Origin: Bacteroides nordii WAL 11050 = JCM 12987
Lineage (GTDB): Bacteria > Bacteroidota > Bacteroidia > Bacteroidales > Bacteroidaceae
DNA length: 64,000 bases
Direction: 5' to 3'
Assembly (NCBI GenBank): GCA_000613465.1
Contig: BAJA01000003.1
Location: forward strand, 1-64,000
The translations under genes and the position numbers were made by a program. Every line of letters starts with the position of its first letter. Positions within the stretch are counted from its first letter, which is position 1. The notes beneath the pieces were generated by a model, which worked only from the letters and a program-made list of their open reading frames with translations, ran no database searches and was not told the DNA's origin. Of the stretch, positions 1 through 8,196 are shown piece by piece.

Positions 1-79
1 CAGTATTTAACGCACAGTTAAAATGCATAGTTTATATCTATAAAGTACGTACTTTTGTAGTACTCTATGTCGTGACTTC

Positions 80-991
80 TTATTTGTTAAAAACCTGTTT
101 CATCGGGCGGCCGATCCATACTTGCGGTTGTTTCAGTCCGAAGATGTAGGCGATGGTTGATGCTACGTCAAATTGCATCATACTCTCGTTGAAGTTTAAT
201 CCTTTTTTGATGTTTTTTCCGCAGATGATGAATGGGGTTTCCATTTCATTCATCGTTTTTCCGCCGTGTCCTTTGTTAATGCCACCATGGTCTGCAGTAA
301 CAATAAAGATCGTTTTGTCAAATATTCCTGCATCTTTGGTAGCCTGAATAATTTGTCCGATATATCCGTCCAGTTCTTTCAGTTTGGCATAATACTCCGG
401 TGTGTCGTGACCTGCACCATGACCTATATGATCGGGATTATCAAAAGCAACCAGTGTGAGGGTCGGCTTCTTTTCTTTCAGATAGCTAACTGCCATTTCG
501 CACAGAGCAGTGGGATACTTGTTATAATCCGGTGCCTGTTTGTGATAGCTCAATGCAAGTGTATCTACCAGATATTTAATGCCGTTCCATTCGTACAGGC
601 AACCAATCTCTGCTTTCGGAGCAGCATCCCGCAGTACTTGAAAAATGGTAGGGAAAATACCGTGCTGGTTCAATTCGCGTGAGGGAAGTTCCGGAGTTTT
701 AGATCCCCATTCGGTATAACCGTGCAGTTCCGGACCTGCTCCCATGAACATGGAAGCCCAGTTTATAGCACTTGAAGAGGGGAGTGTAGAACGTTTTTTT
801 AAAGTATAGCTACCGTTCTCCATTAAACTCTTGGTGTTTGGGATATCTGCTTTCTCTACGCTATAAGCTCCCCATCCATCGAGGCCGATAAGAATGACAT
901 GTTCGGCTTTCCATTTGGCGGCAAAACTGTTGGGGACAATAATAAACAGGGCAAACAGGCTGATTGCCCAACTTGAAAATAGATGTTTCAT
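80..991 (-). CDS. Secreted alkaline-phosphatase-superfamily hydrolase (type I phosphodiesterase-like), copy 1
   Basis: This is a 303-residue exported metal-dependent phosphatase or phosphodiesterase of the alkaline phosphatase superfamily. An N-terminal signal peptide (about residues 1-24) precedes the core. Metal-ligand motifs are visible: IGLDGWG near residue 38, a nucleophile region PSSSAINWASMF around 71-82, a central DNPDHIGHGAGHD block, and TADHGG with a following GHGG near residue 234. The usual nucleophile is Ser or Thr; here the serine cluster at 72-74 is the candidate. The substrate cannot be read from the sequence. It is closely similar along its whole length to the gene at 42082-42999. 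The gene stands alone, and the 79 bases after its end hold no gene. The family call is firm; the exact reaction is inference. Confidence 0.85.
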   Translation of the reverse strand: MKHLFSSWAISLFALFIIVPNSFAAKWKAEHVILIGLDGWGAYSVEKADIPNTKSLMENGSYTLKKRSTLPSSSAINWASMFMGAGPELHGYTEWGSKTPELPSRELNQHGIFPTIFQVLRDAAPKAEIGCLYEWNGIKYLVDTLALSYHKQAPDYNKYPTALCEMAVSYLKEKKPTLTLVAFDNPDHIGHGAGHDTPEYYAKLKELDGYIGQIIQATKDAGIFDKTIFIVTADHGGINKGHGGKTMNEMETPFIICGKNIKKGLNFNESMMQFDVASTIAYIFGLKQPQVWIGRPMKQVFNK

Positions 992-1199
992 GGTGTTTCC
1001 TTTACTTTTTTAAGATTATATATTTAATAAGCTTAACTGCCGGTAAGATATAAAGAGAACTCACCTCTCACCAGCAGTTATGCAAATAAAGGTTTTTTCA
1101 CCGGAATCAGTCTGTATCCTTTGTTTAAGTAAATGCCATAATAGTTCATTTGGACAATGTTGCCCCTTATAATGGACAATATATGTAGAGTTTTCAACC

Positions 1200-1613
1200 C
1201 TATCGCAACGCCAGTGCTTTGTTTTCTGCCGCTTCCATTATCTCCCGTTCTCCCGGCCCTTTGTCATTGATGCCGCAAAGGTGAAGGATACCGTGAATAA
1301 TAGTACGGTGAAGTTCTTCGTTATAGGTGGTATTGAACTGTTCGGAATTGGTTTTTACAGTATCGAGGCTTATAAAAAGATCGCCCGAAAGACGATCTCC
1401 TTCGCAATAATCGAATGTGATGATATCTGTATAGTAATCGTGTTGCAGATATTGCCGGTTCACTTCTAATATTTTTTCGTCCGAACAGAAAATATAGGCG
1501 ATTTCACCGAGTCTCTTTCCATAAGTGGCAGCTACGGATTTGATCCATTCTGTGGTTTCCCGTTTCTTAATATCGGGCATCTTTACGCCCTCTGTCTGAT
1601 AAGTTACAGCCAT
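1200..1613 (-). CDS. ybeY: Endoribonuclease YbeY (rRNA maturation factor)
   Basis: YbeY is a single-strand-specific zinc endoribonuclease that acts in the cytoplasm on 16S rRNA 3' end maturation and ribosome quality control. The protein is 137 residues, the usual length. The metal-binding motif near the C-terminus reads HGILHLCGIND: the first two histidines are as in the family pattern HxxxHxxxxxH, and the third ligand position is Asp instead of His, a replacement I recall as common in Bacteroidetes homologues. The gene lies 14 bp downstream of the SpmAB gene on the same strand and may be co-transcribed with it. A second in-frame Met at residue 12 could be the true start. Confidence 0.93.
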   Translation of the reverse strand: MAVTYQTEGVKMPDIKKRETTEWIKSVAATYGKRLGEIAYIFCSDEKILEVNRQYLQHDYYTDIITFDYCEGDRLSGDLFISLDTVKTNSEQFNTTYNEELHRTIIHGILHLCGINDKGPGEREIMEAAENKALALR

Positions 1614-1627
1614 GATAATGTATTGTT

Positions 1628-2860
1628 TTAAAAGAAAAATAAATAACTGAAAAATATGGCAGCAATGATACCCGAAAAGTCGGCTATCAAACCGCAGGTA
1701 ACGGCATTTCTTGTTTTTGTAATGCCTACACTGCCAAAGTAGACAGCCAGAATATAGAATGTGGTGTCTGATGCCCCGCGAACTACACAGCTGACGCGGG
1801 ATACAAAGGCATCGGGGCCAAACTGTTTCATGGTGTCAATCATCAATCCGTTGGCAGCACTGCCACTCAGTGATTTCATCAGTCCGGTAGGCAAAGCACC
1901 GACAAAGCTGGTATCCAGTCCACAAAATCCTACAACCTGTCCGATTCCGTTGACAAGAATATCCATTGCTCCTGAAGTGCGAAAGACTGCAATACCTACC
2001 AGGAAAGCTACCAGATAAGGTATGATTCGTACGGCAGTACTGAACCCTTCTTTGGCTCCTTCTACAAAAGAATCGTAAACATTTATTTTCTTTCGTATGC
2101 CCGTCAGGATAAAGAGAATGATTACTCCGAATAGTATGATATTGGCAATCAGCGTAGAGTAAGTTCCCATTTCTTCACGTGAAAGAACAGTGAAAAGGTA
2201 AATCAAACCTCCGAAAAAAAGACTCAATATTCCCATTAATATCAATATGGGTTTGTTTATCAGGTTGATGCGTTGGGAAATGCTAACAACAATAACTCCC
2301 ACTAATGTTGAAATGAATGTACTGAGCAGAATTGGGATAAAGATATCCGTAGGTTGTGCAGCTCCCATTTGGGCACGGTATACCATGATTGAAATAGGTA
2401 TCAGTATCAGTCCGGAAGTGTTGATAACAAGAAACATGATCATTGGGTTACTGGCCGTATCTTTTTTCGGATTCAGTTCTTGTAACTCTTTCATTGCCTT
2501 GAGCCCCATCGGAGTAGCAGCATTATCAAGTCCCAGCATATTGGCAGACATATTCATAAAAATAGATCCCATTACGGGGTGTCCCTTGGGGATATCGGGA
2601 AACAGGCGGCAGAATACCGGGCTCAACCAACGCGACAGTGCATTGATAAGACCGCTGTTTTCACCAATCTTCATGATGCCCAACCATAAGGAGAGAACCC
2701 CGGTTAACCCGAGAGAAACCTCAAAAGCCGTTTTGGATGAGCTGAACGTAGAGTTGATGATTTCGGTAAATATTTGTGTGTCTCCTGTGAAGATAAGCTT
2801 TCCGAGTGCTACGATAAAAGCTATGATGAAGAATGCTATCCAGATGTAATTTAGAACCAT
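1628..2860 (-). CDS. Spore maturation protein A/B fusion (nucleoside-recognition Gate domains)
   Basis: This 410-residue integral membrane protein has about ten hydrophobic segments. It contains two nucleoside-recognition (Gate) domains, corresponding to SpmA (first half, with NMSANMLGLDNAATPMGLKA near 100) fused to SpmB (second half, with PTGLMKSLSGSAANGLMIDT near 320). In spore-formers SpmA and SpmB are separate proteins; the fused form is usual in Bacteroidetes, which do not sporulate, so the role here is probably solute transport across the inner membrane and is not known. The gene is upstream of ybeY on the same strand. It starts divergently from the AlkD-like gene, so the interval 2861-2970 should hold promoters for both directions. 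Confidence 0.88.
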   Translation of the reverse strand: MVLNYIWIAFFIIAFIVALGKLIFTGDTQIFTEIINSTFSSSKTAFEVSLGLTGVLSLWLGIMKIGENSGLINALSRWLSPVFCRLFPDIPKGHPVMGSIFMNMSANMLGLDNAATPMGLKAMKELQELNPKKDTASNPMIMFLVINTSGLILIPISIMVYRAQMGAAQPTDIFIPILLSTFISTLVGVIVVSISQRINLINKPILILMGILSLFFGGLIYLFTVLSREEMGTYSTLIANIILFGVIILFILTGIRKKINVYDSFVEGAKEGFSTAVRIIPYLVAFLVGIAVFRTSGAMDILVNGIGQVVGFCGLDTSFVGALPTGLMKSLSGSAANGLMIDTMKQFGPDAFVSRVSCVVRGASDTTFYILAVYFGSVGITKTRNAVTCGLIADFSGIIAAIFFSYLFFF

Positions 2861-2970
2861 AATGTACTTACTGTATTATTTGCAAAAATAGATATAACTT
2901 TCCATTAATCATCCATATTTTGTTTATTTTTGGCGGGGATTCGGTTTGCTATATTTATACAGATAACGAT

Positions 2971-3675
2971 ATGAAGACAAAAGTTGAGAGTATTCAGAAA
3001 GAGCTGGAAGCATATATTGACCCGGTGAAAAGGGAATATTTGCCCAATTTCTTTAAGACAGGGAAGGGGCAATACGGAGAAGGTGATAAGTTTTTAGGGG
3101 TAGTAGTTCCCAATACACGTCTGGTGGCAAAGCGGCACAAAGAAGAACCGTTTGAGGTGATGGCAGAACTCTTGCAAAGTGACTGGCACGAGTGCCGCCT
3201 CTGCGCATTGCTTATGTTGGTAGAGCGCTTCAAGAAGTCCGGTGAAAAGGAGCAAAAAGAGATCTATGATTTCTATCTGACACAAACGGAACGGATCAAT
3301 AACTGGGACTTGGTGGATTTGTCAGCTCCCTATATTGTAGGAGAGTATCTGAGAGACAAATCGCGTGAAGATCTGTATCGTCTTGCCGGTAGTACGCTTC
3401 TTTGGGAGCAGCGTATCGCGGTAGTTGCTACGGCTACATTGATAAGAAACAACGATTTCGTCGATATCCTCCGTTTGTCGGAACTGTTGTTACATCACAA
3501 ACACGATCTGATGCAGAAAGCTATCGGCTGGATGCTTCGTGAAATGGGGAAACGGAATCGGGACTTATTACTACAGTTTCTTGATAAGTATGCACGTGAA
3601 ATGCCCCGTACGATGCTTCGCTATTCGATAGAGAAGTTGACGGATGAAGAGCGGAAACACTATATGCAGCGCTAA
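2971..3675 (+). CDS. AlkD-like DNA alkylation repair protein (HEAT-like repeats)
   Basis: This is a 234-residue all-helical protein of the DNA alkylation repair (AlkC/AlkD) family, whose members excise alkylated bases with a HEAT-like repeat superhelix. Family signatures visible are NNWDLVDLSAP near residue 110 and LWEQRIAVVA near 147, with regular helical pairs to the end. I chose the ATG at 2971 because the open frame before it (from 2920) begins inside AT-rich leader sequence and encodes residues that are not family-like. The gene is divergent from the SpmAB gene and is followed by a 241-bp intergenic region carrying a repeat in front of ruvB. No signal peptide is present, so it is cytoplasmic. 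Confidence 0.85.
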   Translation: MKTKVESIQKELEAYIDPVKREYLPNFFKTGKGQYGEGDKFLGVVVPNTRLVAKRHKEEPFEVMAELLQSDWHECRLCALLMLVERFKKSGEKEQKEIYDFYLTQTERINNWDLVDLSAPYIVGEYLRDKSREDLYRLAGSTLLWEQRIAVVATATLIRNNDFVDILRLSELLLHHKHDLMQKAIGWMLREMGKRNRDLLLQFLDKYAREMPRTMLRYSIEKLTDEERKHYMQR

Positions 3676-3793
3676 TTGAACAAGATGAAATAGTTTGAGA
3701 TAATCCATGTATTCCGGCTACTTTATCAGAGGTATATTCGGAAAAGGAGGCAATTATCCTGTCTGCTCGATACAACTATTCTCTGATTTGTAC

Positions 3794-3884
3794 TATCTTT
3801 GTTAAAAAAGCGAAGATAAGCTGCACCTTGGCATAAAAAATGAACGCGTTCATTTTATTCTACTCTCGGTTTGCATTATCTTTG
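3794..3884 (+). repeat. Promoter-bearing intergenic repeat, copy 1 (upstream of ruvB)
   Basis: This segment of about 91 bp is bounded at each end by the box TATCTTTG (3794-3801 and 3877-3884). Between them are CGAAGATAAGCTGCACCTTG (from 3811), a palindrome AAAATGAACGCGTTCATTTT (3837-3856) and CTCTCGGTTTGCAT. Two more copies are at 34020-34109 and, inverted, at 40767-40856. In each case the right-hand box sits just before a gene and matches the Bacteroides -7 element TAnnTTTG. The first box and CGAAGATA can also pair as a small hairpin. Confidence 0.75.
3877..3884 (+). promoter_or_regulatory. Predicted Bacteroides -7 box for ruvB
   Basis: TATCTTTG matches the Bacteroides sigma-ABfr -7 consensus TAnnTTTG and lies 32 bp before the ruvB ATG. 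It is the right end of the 90-bp repeat. A clear -33 TTTG at the usual spacing is not evident. Confidence 0.5.
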
Positions 3885-3916
3885 TACGATATATAAAAGA
3901 ACGAGGATGTGATTTT

Positions 3917-4939
3917 ATGGAAGAAGATTTCAATATACGCGATCATCAGTTGACAAGCCGGGAACGGGATTTTGAGAATGCGCTCCGTCCCCTTAGCTTC
4001 GAGGATTTCAGCGGGCAGGATAAGGTGGTGGAGAATCTCCGCATTTTTGTCAAAGCCGCCCGTCTTCGTGGTGAAGCATTAGACCATGTATTGCTGCATG
4101 GCCCTCCCGGATTGGGAAAAACAACTCTCTCAAACATTATAGCCAATGAACTTGGAGTAGGCTTTAAAGTCACTTCAGGCCCGGTGCTCGATAAACCCGG
4201 TGATCTGGCGGGTGTACTTACCAGTCTTGAACCGAACGATGTCCTGTTTATTGACGAGATCCACCGTCTGTCACCTGTGGTAGAGGAGTACCTGTACTCT
4301 GCTATGGAAGACTACCGGATTGATATTATGATAGATAAAGGACCCTCTGCACGCAGTATTCAGATAGATCTGAATCCTTTTACGCTGGTGGGAGCTACTA
4401 CCCGTAGTGGGCTGTTGACAGCTCCGTTGCGTGCGCGTTTTGGCATTAACCTGCATCTTGAATATTATGATGACGATGTGCTGAGTAATATTATCCGTCG
4501 TTCGGCTGCTATCCTTGATGTACCTTGTTCGATACCCGCTGCGGGAGAGATTGCTTCGCGTAGCCGGGGTACCCCTCGTATTGCCAATGCACTGCTTCGT
4601 CGTGTGCGCGACTTTGCTCAGGTGAAGGGTTCCGGTTCTATTGATACGGAGATTGCTACTTTTTCACTTGAAGCACTGAATATCGACAAATACGGATTGG
4701 ATGAAGTGGACAACAAGATCCTCTGTACCATTATCGATAAGTTCAAGGGTGGTCCGGTAGGACTTACTACCATTGCCACCGCTTTGGGTGAAGATGCCGG
4801 AACAATCGAAGAGGTATACGAACCGTTCCTGATTAAAGAAGGTTTCCTGAAACGTACCCCTCGTGGGCGTGAAGTGACGGAACTGGCTTACAAACATTTG
4901 GGGAGGAGTCTTTATAGTAGTCAACAAACACTGTTTTAG
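3917..4939 (+). CDS. ruvB: Holliday junction branch-migration ATPase RuvB
   Basis: RuvB is the hexameric AAA+ motor that drives branch migration of Holliday junctions together with RuvA, in recombinational repair. The 340-residue length is normal. Walker [10 protein letters not shown] is at 62-70, Walker B FIDEIHR at 111-117, sensor 1 GATTRSGLL follows near 160, and the winged-helix C-terminal domain includes [13 protein letters not shown] and TPRGR. The ATG at 3917 follows the promoter-bearing repeat directly. ruvA and ruvC are not in the window. The stop codon runs into a short repetitive sequence that begins the element around the four-helix-bundle gene. The frame is intact. Confidence 0.98.
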   Translation: MEEDFNIRDHQLTSRERDFENALRPLSFEDFSGQDKVVENLRIFVKAARLRGEALDHVLLHGPPGLGKTTLSNIIANELGVGFKVTSGPVLDKPGDLAGVLTSLEPNDVLFIDEIHRLSPVVEEYLYSAMEDYRIDIMIDKGPSARSIQIDLNPFTLVGATTRSGLLTAPLRARFGINLHLEYYDDDVLSNIIRRSAAILDVPCSIPAAGEIASRSRGTPRIANALLRRVRDFAQVKGSGSIDTEIATFSLEALNIDKYGLDEVDNKILCTIIDKFKGGPVGLTTIATALGEDAGTIEEVYEPFLIKEGFLKRTPRGREVTELAYKHLGRSLYSSQQTLF

Positions 4940-4940
4940 T

Positions 4941-4973
4941 GATTAGTGATAAATGATTAGTGATAAGCGATTG
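4941..4973. repeat. GATTAGTGATAA repeats, left flank of four-helix-bundle gene
   Basis: GATTAGTGATAA occurs twice directly (4941-4952 and 4955-4966). The segment TTAGTGATAAGCGATTG (4957-4973) is an imperfect inverted match to CTAATCACTTATCACTAA at 5328-5345, on the other side of the gene. Confidence 0.7.
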
Positions 4974-4978
4974 AGCGT

Positions 4979-5353
4979 ATGGAATATAGAAAAGGGATTT
5001 TGAAAACTAAGACCAAGGCTTTTGCTGTACGTGTTGTAAAGCTCTATCAGTATCTGTCACAAACTAAAAATGAACATATAATGTCAAAACAATTGCTACG
5101 TTCGGGTACAGCTATTGGTGCTTTACAACGCGAAGGAGAATATGCAGAAAGTAAACTTGATTTCGTTCATAAATATGCTATTGCGCAGAAAGAATGTAAC
5201 GAGTCTCTTTATTGGCTGGAGTTACTTCATGAAACTTCGTATTTAAATACAGAAGAATATAGTAGTATGTTTACTGATGCCGAAGAGATAATGAAGTTGC
5301 TAACAGCAAGTATCTGCACAGCCAAAACTAATCACTTATCACTAACTCGTTAA
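4979..5353 (+). CDS. Four-helix-bundle protein (23S rRNA intervening-sequence protein family)
   Basis: This 124-residue protein is of the S23/IVP four-helix-bundle family (TIGR02436 type). The N-terminal helix contains KAFAVRVVKLYQYL, and the typical segment SKQLLRSGTAIGALQREGEY follows near residues 37-56, then KLDFVHKYAIAQKECNESLYWLELL. The function is not known; relatives are found inside 23S rRNA intervening sequences and as adapter proteins (Avd) of diversity-generating retroelements. No reverse transcriptase or template repeat is near, so a DGR role is not supported. The last ten residues (AKTNHLSLTR) are encoded by the right flanking repeat, so the C-terminus may have been acquired with the flanks. 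It sits between ruvB and the flippase on the same strand. Confidence 0.85.
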   Translation: MEYRKGILKTKTKAFAVRVVKLYQYLSQTKNEHIMSKQLLRSGTAIGALQREGEYAESKLDFVHKYAIAQKECNESLYWLELLHETSYLNTEEYSSMFTDAEEIMKLLTASICTAKTNHLSLTR

Positions 5354-5363
5354 TCACTAATTA
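5328..5363. repeat. Inverted counterpart repeat, right flank of four-helix-bundle gene
   Basis: CTAATCACTTATCACTAA (5328-5345) is the inverted match of 4957-4973, and TTAATCACTAATTAA follows at once. The repeat covers the end of the four-helix-bundle gene and stops next to the flippase start codon. Confidence 0.65.
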
Positions 5364-5365
5364 AC

Positions 5366-6807
5366 ATGGGTGGATTAAAGTCATTAGCCAAAGATACTGC
5401 CATTTATGGTGTTAGCAGCATAGTAGGGCGTTTCCTCAATTATCTGTTGGTGCCTATTTATACAATTTCTATGCCCGCTTCTACGGGAGGATATGGTATT
5501 ATTACGAATATGTATGCCATTACGGCACTTCTGCTTGTACTACTTACATGCGGTATGGAAACCGGATTTTTCCGTTTTGCCAATAAGGGCGGAGAAGACC
5601 CGGTGAAAGTTTACTCTACTACCTTATTGACTGTAGCAGCTATTTCTCTTTCGTTTCTTGCCGTATGTCTTTTGTTTCTTGAGCCGATAGCCGGAGTAAT
5701 GGGGTATGAAGAGCATCCCTGGTATCTTGATGATGCTCATTGTGATCGCAATGGATGCTATACAGGCTATCCCTTTTGCTTATCTGCGTTATAAAAATCG
5801 TCCTATTAAGTTTGCAGCTTTAAAGATGTTATTCATCTTTGCCAGCATTATTCTCAACATTGTCTACTTCGTGTTTATGAAAGGAACCAATGTAGGCGCT
5901 GCTTTTCTGATTAATCTTATTTGTACATCGCTGGTAATGCTTTGCCTGATATCCGAACTGCGCGGTTTCCGTTATACACTGGATCGTGATTTGATGAAGC
6001 GGATGTTTCGTTACTCTTTTCCTATTCTTATATTAGGTATTGCGGGTATACTGAACCAGGTGGTTGATAAGATTATCTTTCCGTTTGTTTATCCCGATCC
6101 GGTAGAGGCTGATGTGCAGTTGGTATATATGGAGCCACCAGTAAGATAGCGATGATTATGGCTATGTTTACACAAGCATTCCGCTTTGCTTACGAACCAT
6201 TTGTGTTTGGTAAGAGTAAAGAGAAGGATAACCGGCAAATGTATGCACAAGCCATGAAGTTCTTCATCATTTTCACTCTTTTAGCCTTCCTCACGGTGAT
6301 GTTTTATCTCGATATATTGCGTTATGTTATCGGACGTGATTACTGGGAAGGGTTGAAAGTAGTGCCTATCGTTATGGCTGCCGAGATGTTTATGGGTGTG
6401 TATTTTAATCTCTCGTTCTGGTATAAACTGACGGACGAGACGAAATGGGGAGCTTACTTTTCGCTGACAGCTTGTACGATTGTTATTCTGATGAATGCCT
6501 TTCTGATTCCTGTGTATGGCTATATGGCTTGTGCTGGGCAGGTTTCACCGGATATGCTGTTGCCATGTTGCTCTCTTATTTCGTGGGACAAAAGAAATAC
6601 CCGATCGCATATGACCTGAAGAGTATCGGTGGATACGTACTTTTGGCATTAATGATCTATGTGGCAGGAGAGTGGATACCGGTGGATAATATGTTGCTCC
6701 GCCTGCTTTTACGTACGCTGTTACTGTTTGTATTTATAGGATATATCATCAAACATGATTTGCCGTTGAAGCAAATTCCAGTTATTAACCGTTTTGTGAA
6801 GAAGTGA
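5366..6807 (+). CDS. Polysaccharide flippase, Wzx/MOP superfamily (three frameshifts)
   Basis: This is a lipopolysaccharide or capsule flippase that moves lipid-linked oligosaccharides across the inner membrane. It begins MGGLKSLAKDTAIYGVSS, a typical N-terminus, and continues as a multi-span hydrophobic protein ending in NRFVKK. Frame breaks occur near 5724-5731, 6122 and 6533. Restoring two bases at the first site (or removing one), one G at the second (TTGGTATA to TTGGGTATA) and one base before TGG at the third gives about 481 residues, the usual family length, with continuous family-like sequence across each join. As written, the gene yields only fragments. Because the sequence on both sides is well preserved, I infer sequencing error. 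The end overlaps a GTG that precedes the next gene by two codons. Confidence 0.82.
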
Positions 6808-6809
6808 TT

Positions 6810-8165
6810 ATGAAAACAGACAACCGAAACATTTTTGCCGTAAAGAGCTTTCTTCGTGAGTATCTCGATTTGCGAAAGGACAAGGACAATGAGTTGGAAA
6901 CCATTGACTCTATCCGTAAAGGAGTGGAATTTAAAGGAGCTAACCTCTGGATTCTGATCTTCGCAATCTTTATGGCTTCGTTAGGACTGAATGTGAACTC
7001 TACCGCAGTAATTATCGGTGCGATGTTGATTTCCCCATTGATGGGACCTATTATGGGAGTGGGGCTATCCGTCGGGCTGAACGACTTTGAATTGATGAAA
7101 CGCTCCTTAAAGAGTTTCCTCATAACCACTGCATTCAGCGTTACTACGGCAACTGTTTTTTTCCTTTTCACCCCCATTGCCGAGGCGCAGTCGGAATTGC
7201 TGGCACGTACTTCACCTACGATTTATGACGTATTCATCGCACTCTTTGGTGGATTGGCAGGTGTTGTTGCCCTCTCTACAAAGGAAAAGGGAAACGTGAT
7301 TCCGGGCGTTGCTATTGCTACGGCATTGATGCCCCCACTCTGTACAGCAGGATACGGGTTGGCATCGGGTAACCTGATTTATTTTCTGGGAGCTTTCTAC
7401 CTCTATTTTATCAACTCCGTTTTCATTAGCCTGGCTACCTTTATCGGAGTACGGGTGATGCATTTCCAACGGAAGGAATTTGTAGACAAGAAACGTGAGA
7501 AGACGGTACGCAAATATATTATCCTGATCGTTGTCCTTACGATGTGCCCGGCTGTTTATCTGACATTCGGCATTATCAAAAGCACTTTTTATGAAACGGC
7601 TGCCAATCACTTTATCAATACGGAATTGAATTTTGAAAATACACAGGTGCTTGATAAGAAGATTAGTTACGAACACCGGGAGATTCGTGTGGTGCTTATT
7701 GGTCCTGAAGTTCCTGAGGCTTCTATTGCTCTGGCGCGTAGTAAGATGAAACAGTATAAACTGGAGGAAACAAAGTTGGTTGTGCTACAAGGTATGAACA
7801 ACGATGCAATGGATATTTCGTCCATTCGTGCCATGGTCATGGAAGACTTTTATAAGAACAGTGAACAACGGCTGCAAGAACAACAAAAAAAGATTTCCTC
7901 TCTGGAAAAGAACCTTGAGAAGTATAAATCTTATGATGAAATGAGTCGTACTATTATACCGGAACTAAAGGTATTGTACCCTTCAGTGACAACCGTTTCG
8001 ATCTCGCATACACTTGAAACTACGGTGGATTCGTTGAAAACGGATACGATTGCATTGGCTGTACTGAAGTTTACCCGTCATCCGAGTGAGAGTGAGAAGA
8101 GGAAAATAACCGAATGGCTGCAAGCCCGTGTAGGGGCGAAGAAACTACGTCTGATAACAGAGTAA
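6810..8165 (+). CDS. DUF389 / TIGR00341 family membrane protein
   Basis: This 451-residue inner-membrane protein belongs to the DUF389 family. A short cytoplasmic N-terminus is followed by GANLWILIFAIFMASLGLN, then NSTAVIIGAMLISPLMGPIM near residues 64-83, which is the family hallmark, and about six membrane spans to residue 265. The C-terminal 180 residues are hydrophilic with a coiled-coil stretch (EQRLQEQQKKISSLEKNLEK near 350). The function is not established. I chose the ATG at 6810 over a GTG at 6804 because the GTG overlaps the stop of the preceding flippase. It probably shares a transcript with the flippase and with the S46 peptidase that follows 31 bp later. Confidence 0.85.
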   Translation: MKTDNRNIFAVKSFLREYLDLRKDKDNELETIDSIRKGVEFKGANLWILIFAIFMASLGLNVNSTAVIIGAMLISPLMGPIMGVGLSVGLNDFELMKRSLKSFLITTAFSVTTATVFFLFTPIAEAQSELLARTSPTIYDVFIALFGGLAGVVALSTKEKGNVIPGVAIATALMPPLCTAGYGLASGNLIYFLGAFYLYFINSVFISLATFIGVRVMHFQRKEFVDKKREKTVRKYIILIVVLTMCPAVYLTFGIIKSTFYETAANHFINTELNFENTQVLDKKISYEHREIRVVLIGPEVPEASIALARSKMKQYKLEETKLVVLQGMNNDAMDISSIRAMVMEDFYKNSEQRLQEQQKKISSLEKNLEKYKSYDEMSRTIIPELKVLYPSVTTVSISHTLETTVDSLKTDTIALAVLKFTRHPSESEKRKITEWLQARVGAKKLRLITE

Positions 8166-8196
8166 AATAAAAAACTGACTGCTAAATTCAATATAG

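Noticed and set aside
46..59. Operator at the AAAGTACGTACTTT palindrome
   Set aside because: It lies beyond the 3' end of the first gene with no gene start visible next to it; a 14-bp AT-rich palindrome alone is weak evidence.
4957..5345. Invertible, phase-variable promoter segment
   Set aside because: The inverted repeats are imperfect, they enclose a whole coding gene rather than a promoter, and no invertase gene is adjacent.
4979..5353. Diversity-generating retroelement accessory (avd) gene
   Set aside because: No reverse transcriptase, variable repeat or template repeat is found nearby; only the four-helix-bundle family resemblance supports the idea.
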